DNA of 50,223 bases. Origin: Pseudobdellovibrionaceae bacterium (GTDB lineage Bacteria; Bdellovibrionota; Bdellovibrionia; Bdellovibrionales; UBA1609). Positions 33,420 to 41,150 of this stretch are shown here, in pieces (position 1 is the first letter of the stretch; the number at the start of each line of letters is the position of its first letter). The DNA lies in assembly GCA_018663505.1 (NCBI GenBank), contig JABJQG010000039.1:1-50223 (forward strand). Reading direction: 5' to 3'. A model generated the notes under the pieces. It had not been told where the DNA came from. It did no database searches and saw nothing but the letters and a program-made list of their open reading frames with translations. Position numbers and translations under genes: made by a program.

Positions 33420-35162
33420 ATGATTAATGGAGATTGGGTTCCAAAACTAAAGGAGCCTTTACCAGAACCTCCCAGCTTACTGCCAGATATGATCTGGCAG
33501 TATTTGTTTTTGAAGGGTGTGCGAACTCAAGTTGAGATCGACAGAATTTTTTCGCCTTCCCTTAAAAAGCTCACTTATCCCTTTAAAATTTTAAATATGC
33601 AAAAGCTTGTGGACCGACTTGTGGTGGCTCTTGATAAGGGTGAACGTATTTGCATCTATGGGGATTTTGACTTAGATGGGACCTCAGGGGTTGTGCTTTT
33701 ATTAAAGGGGTTGGAAGGTCTTGGGTATAAAAATTTAACCTATCATCAGCCTAAACGTATTTCAGAAGGTTATGGCGTAAATTTGCCATCAATTCAAAAG
33801 CTAGCTGATGACGGTGTGAATGTTATTGTTACTGTTGATGTGGGTATTACAGATGTTCTAGCTGCTAAAAAAGCTAAAGAGCTGGGCATGGACTTTATTA
33901 TTACAGATCACCACTTAGCCAAGGATGTGCTGCCTGAAGCCTATACCATAGTAAACCCTAATCAGCCTGAATGCCAATCTGGCTTGGGATTTTTATGTGG
34001 GGCTGGTGTTGGATTTTATGTGATTATGGCACTGAAAATTCAACTTGAAAAAATAAGTGGGCAAACAATAGCTTACAACTCGAAGGATTTATTGGGCTAC
34101 TTTACTATAGCAACTTTAACGGACATGGTCCCCTTGGTGAAAGAAAATCGAGTATTAATAAAACATGGGTTAATGCTTTTAGAAAACTCGGCGAATCCGG
34201 GAATTAAAGCTCTCATGGATTATTTGGGAATGTCTGGTAATAAATTAACCAGCTCGGACATTGCCATTAAGTTTGCACCAAAATTGAATGCCTTAAGTCG
34301 GCTGGAATTAGATTTACTACCTATTGATATTTACTTAGCTGAGGATGCAAAATCAGCAAAAAAATTAATTAAGAGAATGATTCAGATTAATGAAAAAAGA
34401 ATTAATATTCAAAGAAATGCAGAGGCAGAAGCTGAAAAACAGCTAGCAAGTATGGGTGTTGGATCTTTTGTTTTAGTGAGTTCAAAGAGCTTCCATAAGG
34501 GGGTTATTGGTCTTGTGGCCACGAAACTGTCCAAAAAGCATAATGTGCCGGCATTTATAGGCGCTGTTGGTGCTGACGGTAAGGTCACCGGGTCCTCACG
34601 CTTACCCAATGGTAACCGATCGAGCTTGTTGGAGGCCTTAAGCTACGCTAAGGATTCTCTAATAAGGTTTGGTGGACATGCTCCTGCTGCCGGATTTTTA
34701 TTTGATGCATCTAATGAGGAACAATTTCGAGATTTACTCACTCAATATTTTGAAAAAGAAAAAAAAGTAAAACTAGAAAAGTCACAGCAAACTATTTCTT
34801 ATGATGTTCATGGTAAATTAGCAGATTTGAATGAAGGGTTTATGAAATGGTATGAACAACTAGGGCCATTTGGGAACGCTTTTGAAATTCCTGTGTTTAA
34901 ATTTGAAAATTTACAGTTGGATAAAATTAAAGAACTTAAAGGAGGGCATCTTAAGCTCACCTTTAAAGATGATGATCTAAGAACAAAAATAGATGCCCTG
35001 TGGTTTTCACCTCCTGAGGGGCACAATTTGTGTGCAGGTTATGAATCCAAAATTAATAAAGTGAGCTTGTTATGTGAGCCTCAATGGAATTATTTTAATG
35101 GACGGAAAACACTACAGGTATTGGTTCAAGAAATTCAATGGGATGAATTAAAGCATGTCTAA
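33420..35162 (+). CDS. recJ: Single-stranded-DNA-specific exonuclease RecJ
   Basis: A 5'-3' ssDNA exonuclease for recombination and mismatch/base-excision repair. 580 residues. DHH-superfamily motifs: IYGDFDLDGTSG (motif I), VTVDVGITD, ITDHHLAKD (motif III with the DHH triad), and the DHHA1 motif GGHAPAAGF near residue 420, followed by an OB-fold C-terminus. Acidic residues for two metals are intact. It overlaps queC by 8 nt, so the two are translated together. Confidence 0.95.
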   Translation: MINGDWVPKLKEPLPEPPSLLPDMIWQYLFLKGVRTQVEIDRIFSPSLKKLTYPFKILNMQKLVDRLVVALDKGERICIYGDFDLDGTSGVVLLLKGLEGLGYKNLTYHQPKRISEGYGVNLPSIQKLADDGVNVIVTVDVGITDVLAAKKAKELGMDFIITDHHLAKDVLPEAYTIVNPNQPECQSGLGFLCGAGVGFYVIMALKIQLEKISGQTIAYNSKDLLGYFTIATLTDMVPLVKENRVLIKHGLMLLENSANPGIKALMDYLGMSGNKLTSSDIAIKFAPKLNALSRLELDLLPIDIYLAEDAKSAKKLIKRMIQINEKRINIQRNAEAEAEKQLASMGVGSFVLVSSKSFHKGVIGLVATKLSKKHNVPAFIGAVGADGKVTGSSRLPNGNRSSLLEALSYAKDSLIRFGGHAPAAGFLFDASNEEQFRDLLTQYFEKEKKVKLEKSQQTISYDVHGKLADLNEGFMKWYEQLGPFGNAFEIPVFKFENLQLDKIKELKGGHLKLTFKDDDLRTKIDALWFSPPEGHNLCAGYESKINKVSLLCEPQWNYFNGRKTLQVLVQEIQWDELKHV

Positions 35163-35823
35163 TAAGAAAAAAGTGGTAGCATTGCTCTCAAGTGGGCTTG
35201 ATTCTACTATTAATTTATTTGAAGCTGTTAATCACTTTGAGATAGCATTAGCCCTTACCTTTGATTATGGTCAGAAAGCTGCTGCAAAAGAAATTGAAAA
35301 TTCTAAGAGAATTTGTAGTTTTATGGGTGTTGAACATAAGATTATTGATTTACGTTGGTTTAAAGATTTTACTGAGACCAGTTTGATTAATCAAGAGATG
35401 GACATCCCTAGTGGCGATGAAGTTAAAATTCATGATCTTCAAAGGTCTGGCGTTACAGCAGAGTCTGTTTGGGTTCCCAATAGAAACGGAATTTTTTTAA
35501 ATGTGGCAGCTGGTTTTGCGGAAGGATTAAAAGCTGATCATGTGATTGTCGGATTTAATAAAGAAGAGGCGAAAACGTTTCCAGATAATACTGAGGCCTT
35601 CACCAAAACACTAGATGCGGCATTTTCCTACTCCACCGCCAACTCCGTTACTGTTAAATGTTTCACCCTTAATCATGATAAAACTGAAATATATAAGATG
35701 GGAATGGGCTTAAATGTGCCTTTTGAGTTAATATGGCCCTGTTATGACTCGCAAGATAATATATGTAAAGAATGTGAGTCCTGCCAAAGGTACTTAAATG
35801 CACAAAAGGAAGCTCAATTATGA
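35155..35823 (+). CDS. queC: 7-cyano-7-deazaguanine synthase QueC
   Basis: Makes preQ0 from 7-carboxy-7-deazaguanine, ammonia and ATP, feeding queuosine synthesis used by the tgt and queA products. 222 residues. The PP-loop is SSGLDST where most homologs have SGGxDS. Other motifs: TFDYGQK, ESVWVPNRNGIFLNVAAGFAE and the zinc cysteines in the C-terminal CKECESCQR with an upstream CYDSQ. It overlaps recJ by 8 nt and the DUF366 gene by 4 nt. Confidence 0.9.
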   Translation: MSNKKKVVALLSSGLDSTINLFEAVNHFEIALALTFDYGQKAAAKEIENSKRICSFMGVEHKIIDLRWFKDFTETSLINQEMDIPSGDEVKIHDLQRSGVTAESVWVPNRNGIFLNVAAGFAEGLKADHVIVGFNKEEAKTFPDNTEAFTKTLDAAFSYSTANSVTVKCFTLNHDKTEIYKMGMGLNVPFELIWPCYDSQDNICKECESCQRYLNAQKEAQL

Positions 35824-36389
35824 AAAGCCTATGGGTTGAAGAAATTAGAAAATATGATGGTGCGGATTTGAAATCACTCTTTGCCTATTTAAATTTTGAA
35901 GTGCTTGGGGATTCTATTGTGGGTTTTCAAGGACCTTGTGATGTGGGTTTTGGGGAAATGGTTGATGGGGAGGACCTTCTTGCAAAATCTGCTATTAAAA
36001 GCGATAGTATGGTGCATTTTATTGTGGAGAAGTTTGATGTTCAGTTGTTTTCAGCAGTGGCTCTTCAGAGAATTATGTCGGATATATGCATATGTGTGAT
36101 TCGTGATTTGTCAGATAACAAAGCAAAAGCAGTAGAATTAAGGCGGCAAGGTGATGATATTTATAGTGGTGCTGCAAAACTAAATATCTCTATTGCTACA
36201 GTGAGCCCTGCCTCTAGCTTAATTCATTACGGGGTAAACATATTAAATGAAGGAACTCCTGTGCAAACCACATGTCTACAAGATTTCTCTGTGGATCCGG
36301 AAAAATTTTCAAAAACTTTTATGGACATGTTTGTAAAAGAGGTAGATTCTATTATAAGAGCCACTCAAAAAGTGAAGTGGGTTAAGTAA
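35820..36389 (+). CDS. DUF366 family protein, coupled to queC
   Basis: A 189-residue cytoplasmic protein with the conserved DUF366 blocks: GFQGPCDV, MVDGEDL, SMVHFIVEKFD, RRQGDDIYSGAAKLNISIA, SLIHYGVNI, TPVQTTCLQD and a C-terminal KVKWVK. I recognise the family from these invariant stretches; its activity is undefined. The ATGA overlap with queC places its translation directly behind preQ0 synthesis, so a role in deazaguanine metabolism is the simplest hypothesis. The conserved Asp/His/Lys residues could form an enzyme active site. It is the last gene of the recJ-queC run. Confidence 0.82.
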   Translation: MKSLWVEEIRKYDGADLKSLFAYLNFEVLGDSIVGFQGPCDVGFGEMVDGEDLLAKSAIKSDSMVHFIVEKFDVQLFSAVALQRIMSDICICVIRDLSDNKAKAVELRRQGDDIYSGAAKLNISIATVSPASSLIHYGVNILNEGTPVQTTCLQDFSVDPEKFSKTFMDMFVKEVDSIIRATQKVKWVK

Positions 36390-36406
36390 ATAGGTTTAGG
36401 TGACCT

Positions 36407-36431
36407 GGTTTTAATAGACAATATTTAAACC
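36407..36431. other. Stem-loop between DUF366 gene and potassium channel gene
   Basis: GGTTTTAATA and TATTTAAACC pair at 9 of 10 positions around GACAA. There is no T-run, so it may be a processing site or a weak pause rather than a terminator. Confidence 0.35.
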
Positions 36432-36474
36432 AACTCATGGGCCTTAGAGTGATAGCAGGGTTTGGGTTGTTGAA

Positions 36475-37473
36475 GTGCAATTAAAAATATTTAGATTTAT
36501 CAAACTTTTGTTGTTCGTTGCCTTTGTCATTGGCATAGGGATTTTTGGTTACTCTAGCATTGAGGGTTGGGGGTACTTAGACTCAGCGTATATGACCATT
36601 ATAACACTTACAACTACTGGCTATCAAGAGGTTCATGATTTATCGGATAATGGACGTATTTTTACCATGTTTTTCTTGGTTATAGGTCTGGCCACTTACG
36701 CATTAATACTATCCATAATTATTAGAGAAATTGTTGAGTTTGAATTTAACCAATTTTTTTGGAGTAAAAAAATGAAGCGAGATATTGAAAAAATGTCGGA
36801 TCATTCCATTATTTGTGGATTTGGCAAGATGGGAAAATCAATTAGTGAGCAACTTGCTGATCATCATGAAAAATTTGTTGTTATCGAGCAAGATAAGCAT
36901 GCAGAAGGGGAGCTTAAACGCCTGGGTTATAATTATTTTATTGATGATGCTACGGATGATGAGGTTTTAGAAAAAGCAGGCGTTCGGAAAGCAAAAAATT
37001 TAATCTCTGTGGTTAACTCTGACTCAGGTAATGTCTTTATTGCTTTATCTGTAAGATCTTTAAATAAGGACCTTTTTGTAATCTCAAGAGCTTATAATGA
37101 TGCCTCTATTGAAAAGTTAAAAAAGGCAGGGGCTAATAAAGTGATTTCACCATACAGTCTTATGAGCACTAAAATAACTCAAACTATTTTAAATCCAGCT
37201 GTAAATGACTTTTTAGAAATTATATCTGAAGATGCTACTGTGGATTTTCAATTAGCAGAAATTGGTGTGGATGCCACTTTTAAATGCACCAATAAACGCC
37301 TTATAGAGACTGATTTTAAAGATAAAGGTATTATTATTGTAGGTATTAAAAAAGCTAGTGGAAAAATTATCTTTGCTCCCACCTCTCAAGAAATAATTAA
37401 TGATGGTGATAAACTTATTGCCTTAGGCAGCGGCCAGGAGTTTAGTGATATTTTAAAGGCTGAGATTAGTTAA
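36475..37473 (+). CDS. Potassium channel protein with TrkA-N (RCK) domain
   Basis: A 332-residue protein. Two membrane helices (about residues 8-25 and 62-83) flank a pore loop with TLTTTGYQEV; the canonical filter would be TVGYG. The cytoplasmic part is an RCK/TrkA-N Rossmann domain starting HSIICGFGKMGKSISEQL, followed by a TrkA-C domain (ATFKCTNKRLIETDF). This architecture is that of ligand-gated K+ channels related to MthK/Kch; NAD(H) or another nucleotide may bind the GFGKMG loop. The start is GTG at 36475 without a good Shine-Dalgarno. Confidence 0.88.
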   Translation: MQLKIFRFIKLLLFVAFVIGIGIFGYSSIEGWGYLDSAYMTIITLTTTGYQEVHDLSDNGRIFTMFFLVIGLATYALILSIIIREIVEFEFNQFFWSKKMKRDIEKMSDHSIICGFGKMGKSISEQLADHHEKFVVIEQDKHAEGELKRLGYNYFIDDATDDEVLEKAGVRKAKNLISVVNSDSGNVFIALSVRSLNKDLFVISRAYNDASIEKLKKAGANKVISPYSLMSTKITQTILNPAVNDFLEIISEDATVDFQLAEIGVDATFKCTNKRLIETDFKDKGIIIVGIKKASGKIIFAPTSQEIINDGDKLIALGSGQEFSDILKAEIS

Positions 37474-37573
37474 ATTAAGTTTAGATACTCTGATTAATAA
37501 AACCTTAGCTGAATCATATAAATTAAGTGTAATAAAGTTTAGGTAACTACCATAAAATATAATTAGTAATCTA

Positions 37574-37598
37574 AGTTTATCCATACTGTTGATAAACT
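37574..37598. other. Perfect hairpin in gap 37474-37851
   Basis: AGTTTATC and GATAAACT, loop of 9 nt. A second pair CCGGTA/TACCGG (37617-37622, 37661-37666) follows. The 378-bp gap between the potassium channel gene and the convergent secreted-protein gene otherwise shows only AT-rich sequence and one 23-codon frame near 37700. Confidence 0.4.
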
Positions 37599-37851
37599 CT
37601 GGGGTGCAATAGGTTGCCGGTAATACTGTTTTTTAATGTAGGAGTAGCTGGAAAAGTATGTACCGGTAAAAAAAATATCACTTCTTAAATCATCTTCTAT
37701 GGAAAACCTTTGGTGGAGGCAAGAAATTTTTTATTTACCACAATATGATCGAGTGGCCATTACTTAATAAACTCGGAAGATTGAATTTTTGTGGTTATTT
37801 CCTTAAACAGGACCGCCTGGAAGTCTGTTTAGAATTTTAGAAACCATGGCC

Positions 37852-38571
37852 TTAAAACTCTAACGAAAGACCATGTTTAAAAGTTATCACTGGCTTTGAT
37901 TTTTTATTAATTGAAATGCTACAACCCTCATTACATTTAACAAATGGACCATGCATGCCACCTGACATTACTTCATAATCAATGGTCACCTCATTTGATA
38001 TAGAGTTTAAGATCTCATCTTCAACCTGAAATGGAATATGTGGTGCGTTCATGGTACGTACGCTAATCCTATCATCAACGCCAGCAGTTAAGCCTACATC
38101 TATTAAGTTAAAGACACAAAAAATCTCTTCTCTTGATTTATTTTTTTCAATTCTGACAAATGTACTTAAGGGCACTTTCACATCTTTTGCTTCTTCACTT
38201 ATCTTTACTGGTTGACCATAGCTTTTTAACTTCCCATCTCTGGTAATATACTGTGATTTATTTCGAGATTTTTTTAATATTTTAATATCACTACACTGTT
38301 CAGGTTGATAATTATATGGATGATTCTGTCCTTCGTAGCCATCCAATTGATAATAAGCTCTATAGGTCACAAACACTTTGTGACTGCCACCTGATTTATC
38401 TAATAACTTGTTTCCTAATTTTACTGAGGCAGATAAAATTCCTGCGTTAGAGGTAAGCTTCAAAAATTCTACCTCTGTTGCAGATACTCTTCGAGGTGAA
38501 ATATCATTATTGACACCAAAGCAGACCATAGAAAACATAAAAGAAACTGCAGAAATGCATATTTTACCCAT
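37852..38571 (-). CDS. Secreted protein of unknown function
   Basis: A 239-residue protein with signal peptide (ICISAVSFMFSMVCFG, cleavage near residue 20) and AGGGAG upstream of the ATG. The mature chain is beta-rich, Lys/Ser/Asn-rich and has cysteines in EQCSD, IFCVF and KCNEGC. No domain is recognised. A candidate sigma-54 promoter lies about 290 bp upstream (38860-38874), which would give a long leader. Confidence 0.78.
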   Translation of the reverse strand: MGKICISAVSFMFSMVCFGVNNDISPRRVSATEVEFLKLTSNAGILSASVKLGNKLLDKSGGSHKVFVTYRAYYQLDGYEGQNHPYNYQPEQCSDIKILKKSRNKSQYITRDGKLKSYGQPVKISEEAKDVKVPLSTFVRIEKNKSREEIFCVFNLIDVGLTAGVDDRISVRTMNAPHIPFQVEDEILNSISNEVTIDYEVMSGGMHGPFVKCNEGCSISINKKSKPVITFKHGLSLEF

Positions 38572-38859
38572 AAAAGACTCCCTGAATGATTATTCGATGG
38601 TTCAGTGAATTATAACATTCCATACTCTAGTATTGTGTTAAAGCTACTGGGTTGTAAAGAAGACAATGCCTGTCAATTAGTTCTACATTAATATGTTTTC
38701 TCACGTTTTATATAAATATAATTGTTAAGATAGGACTGATCATCTGAAAATAAATATTCCATTTAATGCTGCTTTAAACTTTGATTTAGAGCAAGCCATG
38801 TTTAAATATTCTATCTAGGATATTCTAGAAGTACAGCAAAACTGCGTAGCCTTAAAGAG

Positions 38860-38874
38860 GCAGAAGAAGTGCCA
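38860..38874 (-). promoter_or_regulatory. Candidate sigma-54 promoter
   Basis: Read on the minus strand: TGGCAC, 5 nt, CTGCC, with GG and GC separated by exactly 10 bp. It points to the secreted-protein gene at 37852-38571. The rest of 38572-38924 shows AT-rich DNA and no gene. Confidence 0.45.
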
Positions 38875-38924
38875 ATATCAATTCTTAGCTCAACCGAATT
38901 AAAATTGGGTAGTCATTTTAAAAC

Positions 38925-39239
38925 CTATGAAGCTAAACTTTTCAAAGTGGGTTCAATATCAGGGTAGACTGCTTGAACATAAGCAAACAGCTTTTCTACA
39001 CTGAATTTATCAAACCTGTAGTGGACAATCTCACTTAACCTTGCCGGATCAATATTAAATTTTTCGGCAAACTCGGCTTGGGTCATTCTATAATCATGTA
39101 AATAAATTACAATCAATTTACAGAGTTCGTATTTAAAGCGATCAATAGGGCCAGCGTTCTTGGGTAAAGGTCTTGTTCCTTTAACTCCTTTGAGTTTTTC
39201 CTCCATCTCTTTAAGTTTCTTCTTGCTGGGGTATCTCAT
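38925..39239 (-). CDS. XRE-type antitoxin
   Basis: A 104-residue protein with a perfect AGGAGG before its ATG. The N-terminus is basic and disordered (residues 1-25). The helix-turn-helix is YRMTQAEFAEKFNIDPARLS (residues about 50-70), followed by the stabilising helix FSVEKLFAYVQAVYPDIEP. It starts 3 bp after the stop of the small gene upstream. The toxin-then-antitoxin order with an XRE antitoxin is that of HigBA-like systems. It would bind the toxin and repress the shared promoter. Confidence 0.8.
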   Translation of the reverse strand: MRYPSKKKLKEMEEKLKGVKGTRPLPKNAGPIDRFKYELCKLIVIYLHDYRMTQAEFAEKFNIDPARLSEIVHYRFDKFSVEKLFAYVQAVYPDIEPTLKSLAS

Positions 39240-39242
39240 TTT

Positions 39243-39536
39243 TTACCTCCTAAAAGCATTCACAATGCCAATATAAACTTCTTTTTCATGTAGAAGCCAA
39301 ATGAGTCGATAAGATTTATTGTTTAACTCAAGAGGCTCAGTAACGTAATACTCAAAACCTTCCTCGTCTATATTGACTGGTTGGTTGATGCTTCCGTCCA
39401 GCTGTTTGACTAAGGCTAAAATAATATCGTCATCGATGGACTCAGAGTGCTTCTCTTCGTAGTGAGGATCTATGATAAGTTTCTCAATCTTACGTTTGTT
39501 TACAATGATGCTGATATTATACTCTCGTCGACCCAC
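39243..39536 (-). CDS. Putative RelE/ParE-superfamily-like toxin
   Basis: A 97-residue protein starting at GTG 39536. Features consistent with a small RNase-type toxin: N-terminal strand [15 protein letters not shown], central helix [12 protein letters not shown], then strand pairs [17 protein letters not shown] and [10 protein letters not shown] with Arg residues near the end. The fold assignment rests on size, strand order and the adjacent XRE gene; a specific family is not certain. It forms an operon with the antitoxin (3-bp gap). Three TTGCA/TGCAA half-sites lie upstream. Confidence 0.65.
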   Translation of the reverse strand: MGRREYNISIIVNKRKIEKLIIDPHYEEKHSESIDDDIILALVKQLDGSINQPVNIDEEGFEYYVTEPLELNNKSYRLIWLLHEKEVYIGIVNAFRR

Positions 39537-39555
39537 TTAGTTAATATAGTCTATG

Positions 39556-39582
39556 TTGCAAAATAATGCAATAAAAATTGCA
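39556..39582. promoter_or_regulatory. Operator candidate of the toxin-antitoxin operon
   Basis: Half-sites TTGCA (39556-39560), TGCAA (39567-39571) and TTGCA (39578-39582) alternate in orientation with 11-bp spacing, one helical turn. They lie 20-46 bp upstream of the toxin start, a typical place for cooperative autorepression by the antitoxin. Confidence 0.45.
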
Positions 39583-39661
39583 AAATAGTGAAATATATAG
39601 AGCTTTAGCGCACGCTAGATTCGACTAGTGATAATCCCGTCGAGTCCAGCTTGCCGATAAA

Positions 39662-39676
39662 GCGATAAAAGTGCCA
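39662..39676 (-). promoter_or_regulatory. Candidate sigma-54 promoter
   Basis: On the minus strand: TGGCAC, 5 nt, TCGCT, GG and GC 10 bp apart. It points to the toxin-antitoxin genes, with a predicted leader of about 114 nt that includes the operator half-sites. The upstream flank resembles that of the 38860 site (both have AAGAATT close before TGGCAC). Confidence 0.4.
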
Positions 39677-39824
39677 GCATCATAATTCTTTGCTTGGCTA
39701 AACTTAAAATTCAAAATAATCAAGATTGGGTGGTAATTACTCCATACAGACCATGCACCTAGACTAGACGGAGTTATTTCATAAAAACTATCGACTGGTA
39801 TAGCTATCTAGAACATGTTAATAA

Positions 39825-40364
39825 TTAATGTTCGTGTAAAAAAATGGTACGATGCCATGCTTTAATTTCAATAATATAATTATTTAATTCTATATTATCT
39901 AAGCCCTCTTGGAGTTGCTTGTTAAATTCTGAAAGATGCATTGAAAGACCTTTGCTAGAATAATTAGTTGGTGCCCAATTATTAGTAATTTGCAAATTCA
40001 CTGTGAAGTATCTAAAAGTATCACTCGGAGATTCTGAAACTGATTTTTTGACCTGTGCCATAACTAATTTTACTTGAGAACTAACAAACTTATTTAGGTC
40101 TGTATACTTCTTAATATCTACGCTCCCTGAATCTACTCTAATTGAAGGAAGTTGAAAAACAAAAAAATCTTGCTTTAATTTTACTACAAATTCGCTTAGG
40201 CCATCTGCATCCATAGTTTTTGAAATTTTGAAAGGTTTTATATGGAAATCGCTTACATTTTCATGAAAACCGTTTCTGTCGACGCCACCATCATGAGCAA
40301 AAATAGAAATACTGCCAAGGGCAATAACTAATAAAATATGAATATTTAATATTAGTAACTTCAC
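39825..40364 (-). CDS. Secreted protein of unknown function
   Basis: A 179-residue protein. The signal peptide (LLILNIHILLVIALGSISIFA) ends before HDGGVDRNGFHENV, an exposed His/Asp/Asn-rich N-terminus that could bind metal. The rest alternates strands and helices without cysteines (FFVFQLPSIRVDSG, FRYFTVNLQITNNW). The C-terminus ends FLHEH. The family is unrecognised. Upstream, 40365-40679 contains a GCAATA/TATTGC hairpin near 40380 and no gene. Confidence 0.72.
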   Translation of the reverse strand: MKLLILNIHILLVIALGSISIFAHDGGVDRNGFHENVSDFHIKPFKISKTMDADGLSEFVVKLKQDFFVFQLPSIRVDSGSVDIKKYTDLNKFVSSQVKLVMAQVKKSVSESPSDTFRYFTVNLQITNNWAPTNYSSKGLSMHLSEFNKQLQEGLDNIELNNYIIEIKAWHRTIFLHEH

Positions 40365-40679
40365 TTAATACTCCTGTCGCAATATTCAGTATTGCTTGGT
40401 AATCCTCAGGGACAACTCTCCGGTTAAGTACCGAACTTATTTTTTAATGCAGCAAGAATATCATTAAAATTTAATTATTTGTGGAATATATTATAAATTG
40501 AAAAGAAGTAAATAAAACCTGCAAATCGTTTAAAAATTAAACAGGAAAAAAATACAAACTTTAGCGGTTGTTGAGAACATTAATAATTCAGTATAGTGCA
40601 TGCCAGACCAGACTTCATGAAAGTGCCATTGTCACAACACACAAAATTCAAGACACACATCTTTAATATATAAAAACTA

Positions 40680-41147
40680 TTAAATCTTATCTAAAATTTT
40701 CTCTACTTGCAGTTCTCTTTTAATTCTGTAGAGCACCATCTGTTCTTCTATACCATCTGTTGGTAATGCTTTTTTTCCTGCGAAAAAATTGGTGTTATGG
40801 TGTTTTTGTTTTTTTACAATGACTTTTACAACGGACTTTCCGTTTGCTTTCCCTTTAATCAGATTTACTTTTAGAAAGTATTTGGTAGCCACATTTGCAT
40901 TATATTTTTTATGAGCCTTTTGGAATACATTGTCTTTAGAAATGCTGGCTGTTTCGATTTCTCCAGCATCTAGGTTGTTCACTTTTAAGGGGTAGGGTCC
41001 GAGAGCGATCTGGGTAGCTCTCCAGACTCTGTCGTAATCGGAATAAAAGAAGTCGGACTGGGGTTTATATGTGGGTGTGAGGTACTGAGATTCGTTGGCG
41101 CAGCCCAGAGACACAAGAAGAAGTAAAGAAAGTAATGCTTTTTTCAT
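40680..41147 (-). CDS. Small lipoprotein
   Basis: A 155-residue protein with signal sequence ALLSLLLLVSLGC (lipidated Cys16). The mature domain begins with a Tyr/Pro-rich linker, then YDRVWRATQIALGPYPLKV and a strand with EIETA, the arrangement seen in BamC-like or DUF3568-like lipoproteins that pack a helix on a small sheet. The C-terminal part is basic. It starts 3 bp after the preceding lipoprotein gene, so both are one operon and may form an envelope complex. Confidence 0.8.
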   Translation of the reverse strand: MKKALLSLLLLVSLGCANESQYLTPTYKPQSDFFYSDYDRVWRATQIALGPYPLKVNNLDAGEIETASISKDNVFQKAHKKYNANVATKYFLKVNLIKGKANGKSVVKVIVKKQKHHNTNFFAGKKALPTDGIEEQMVLYRIKRELQVEKILDKI

Positions 41148-41150
41148 GTT

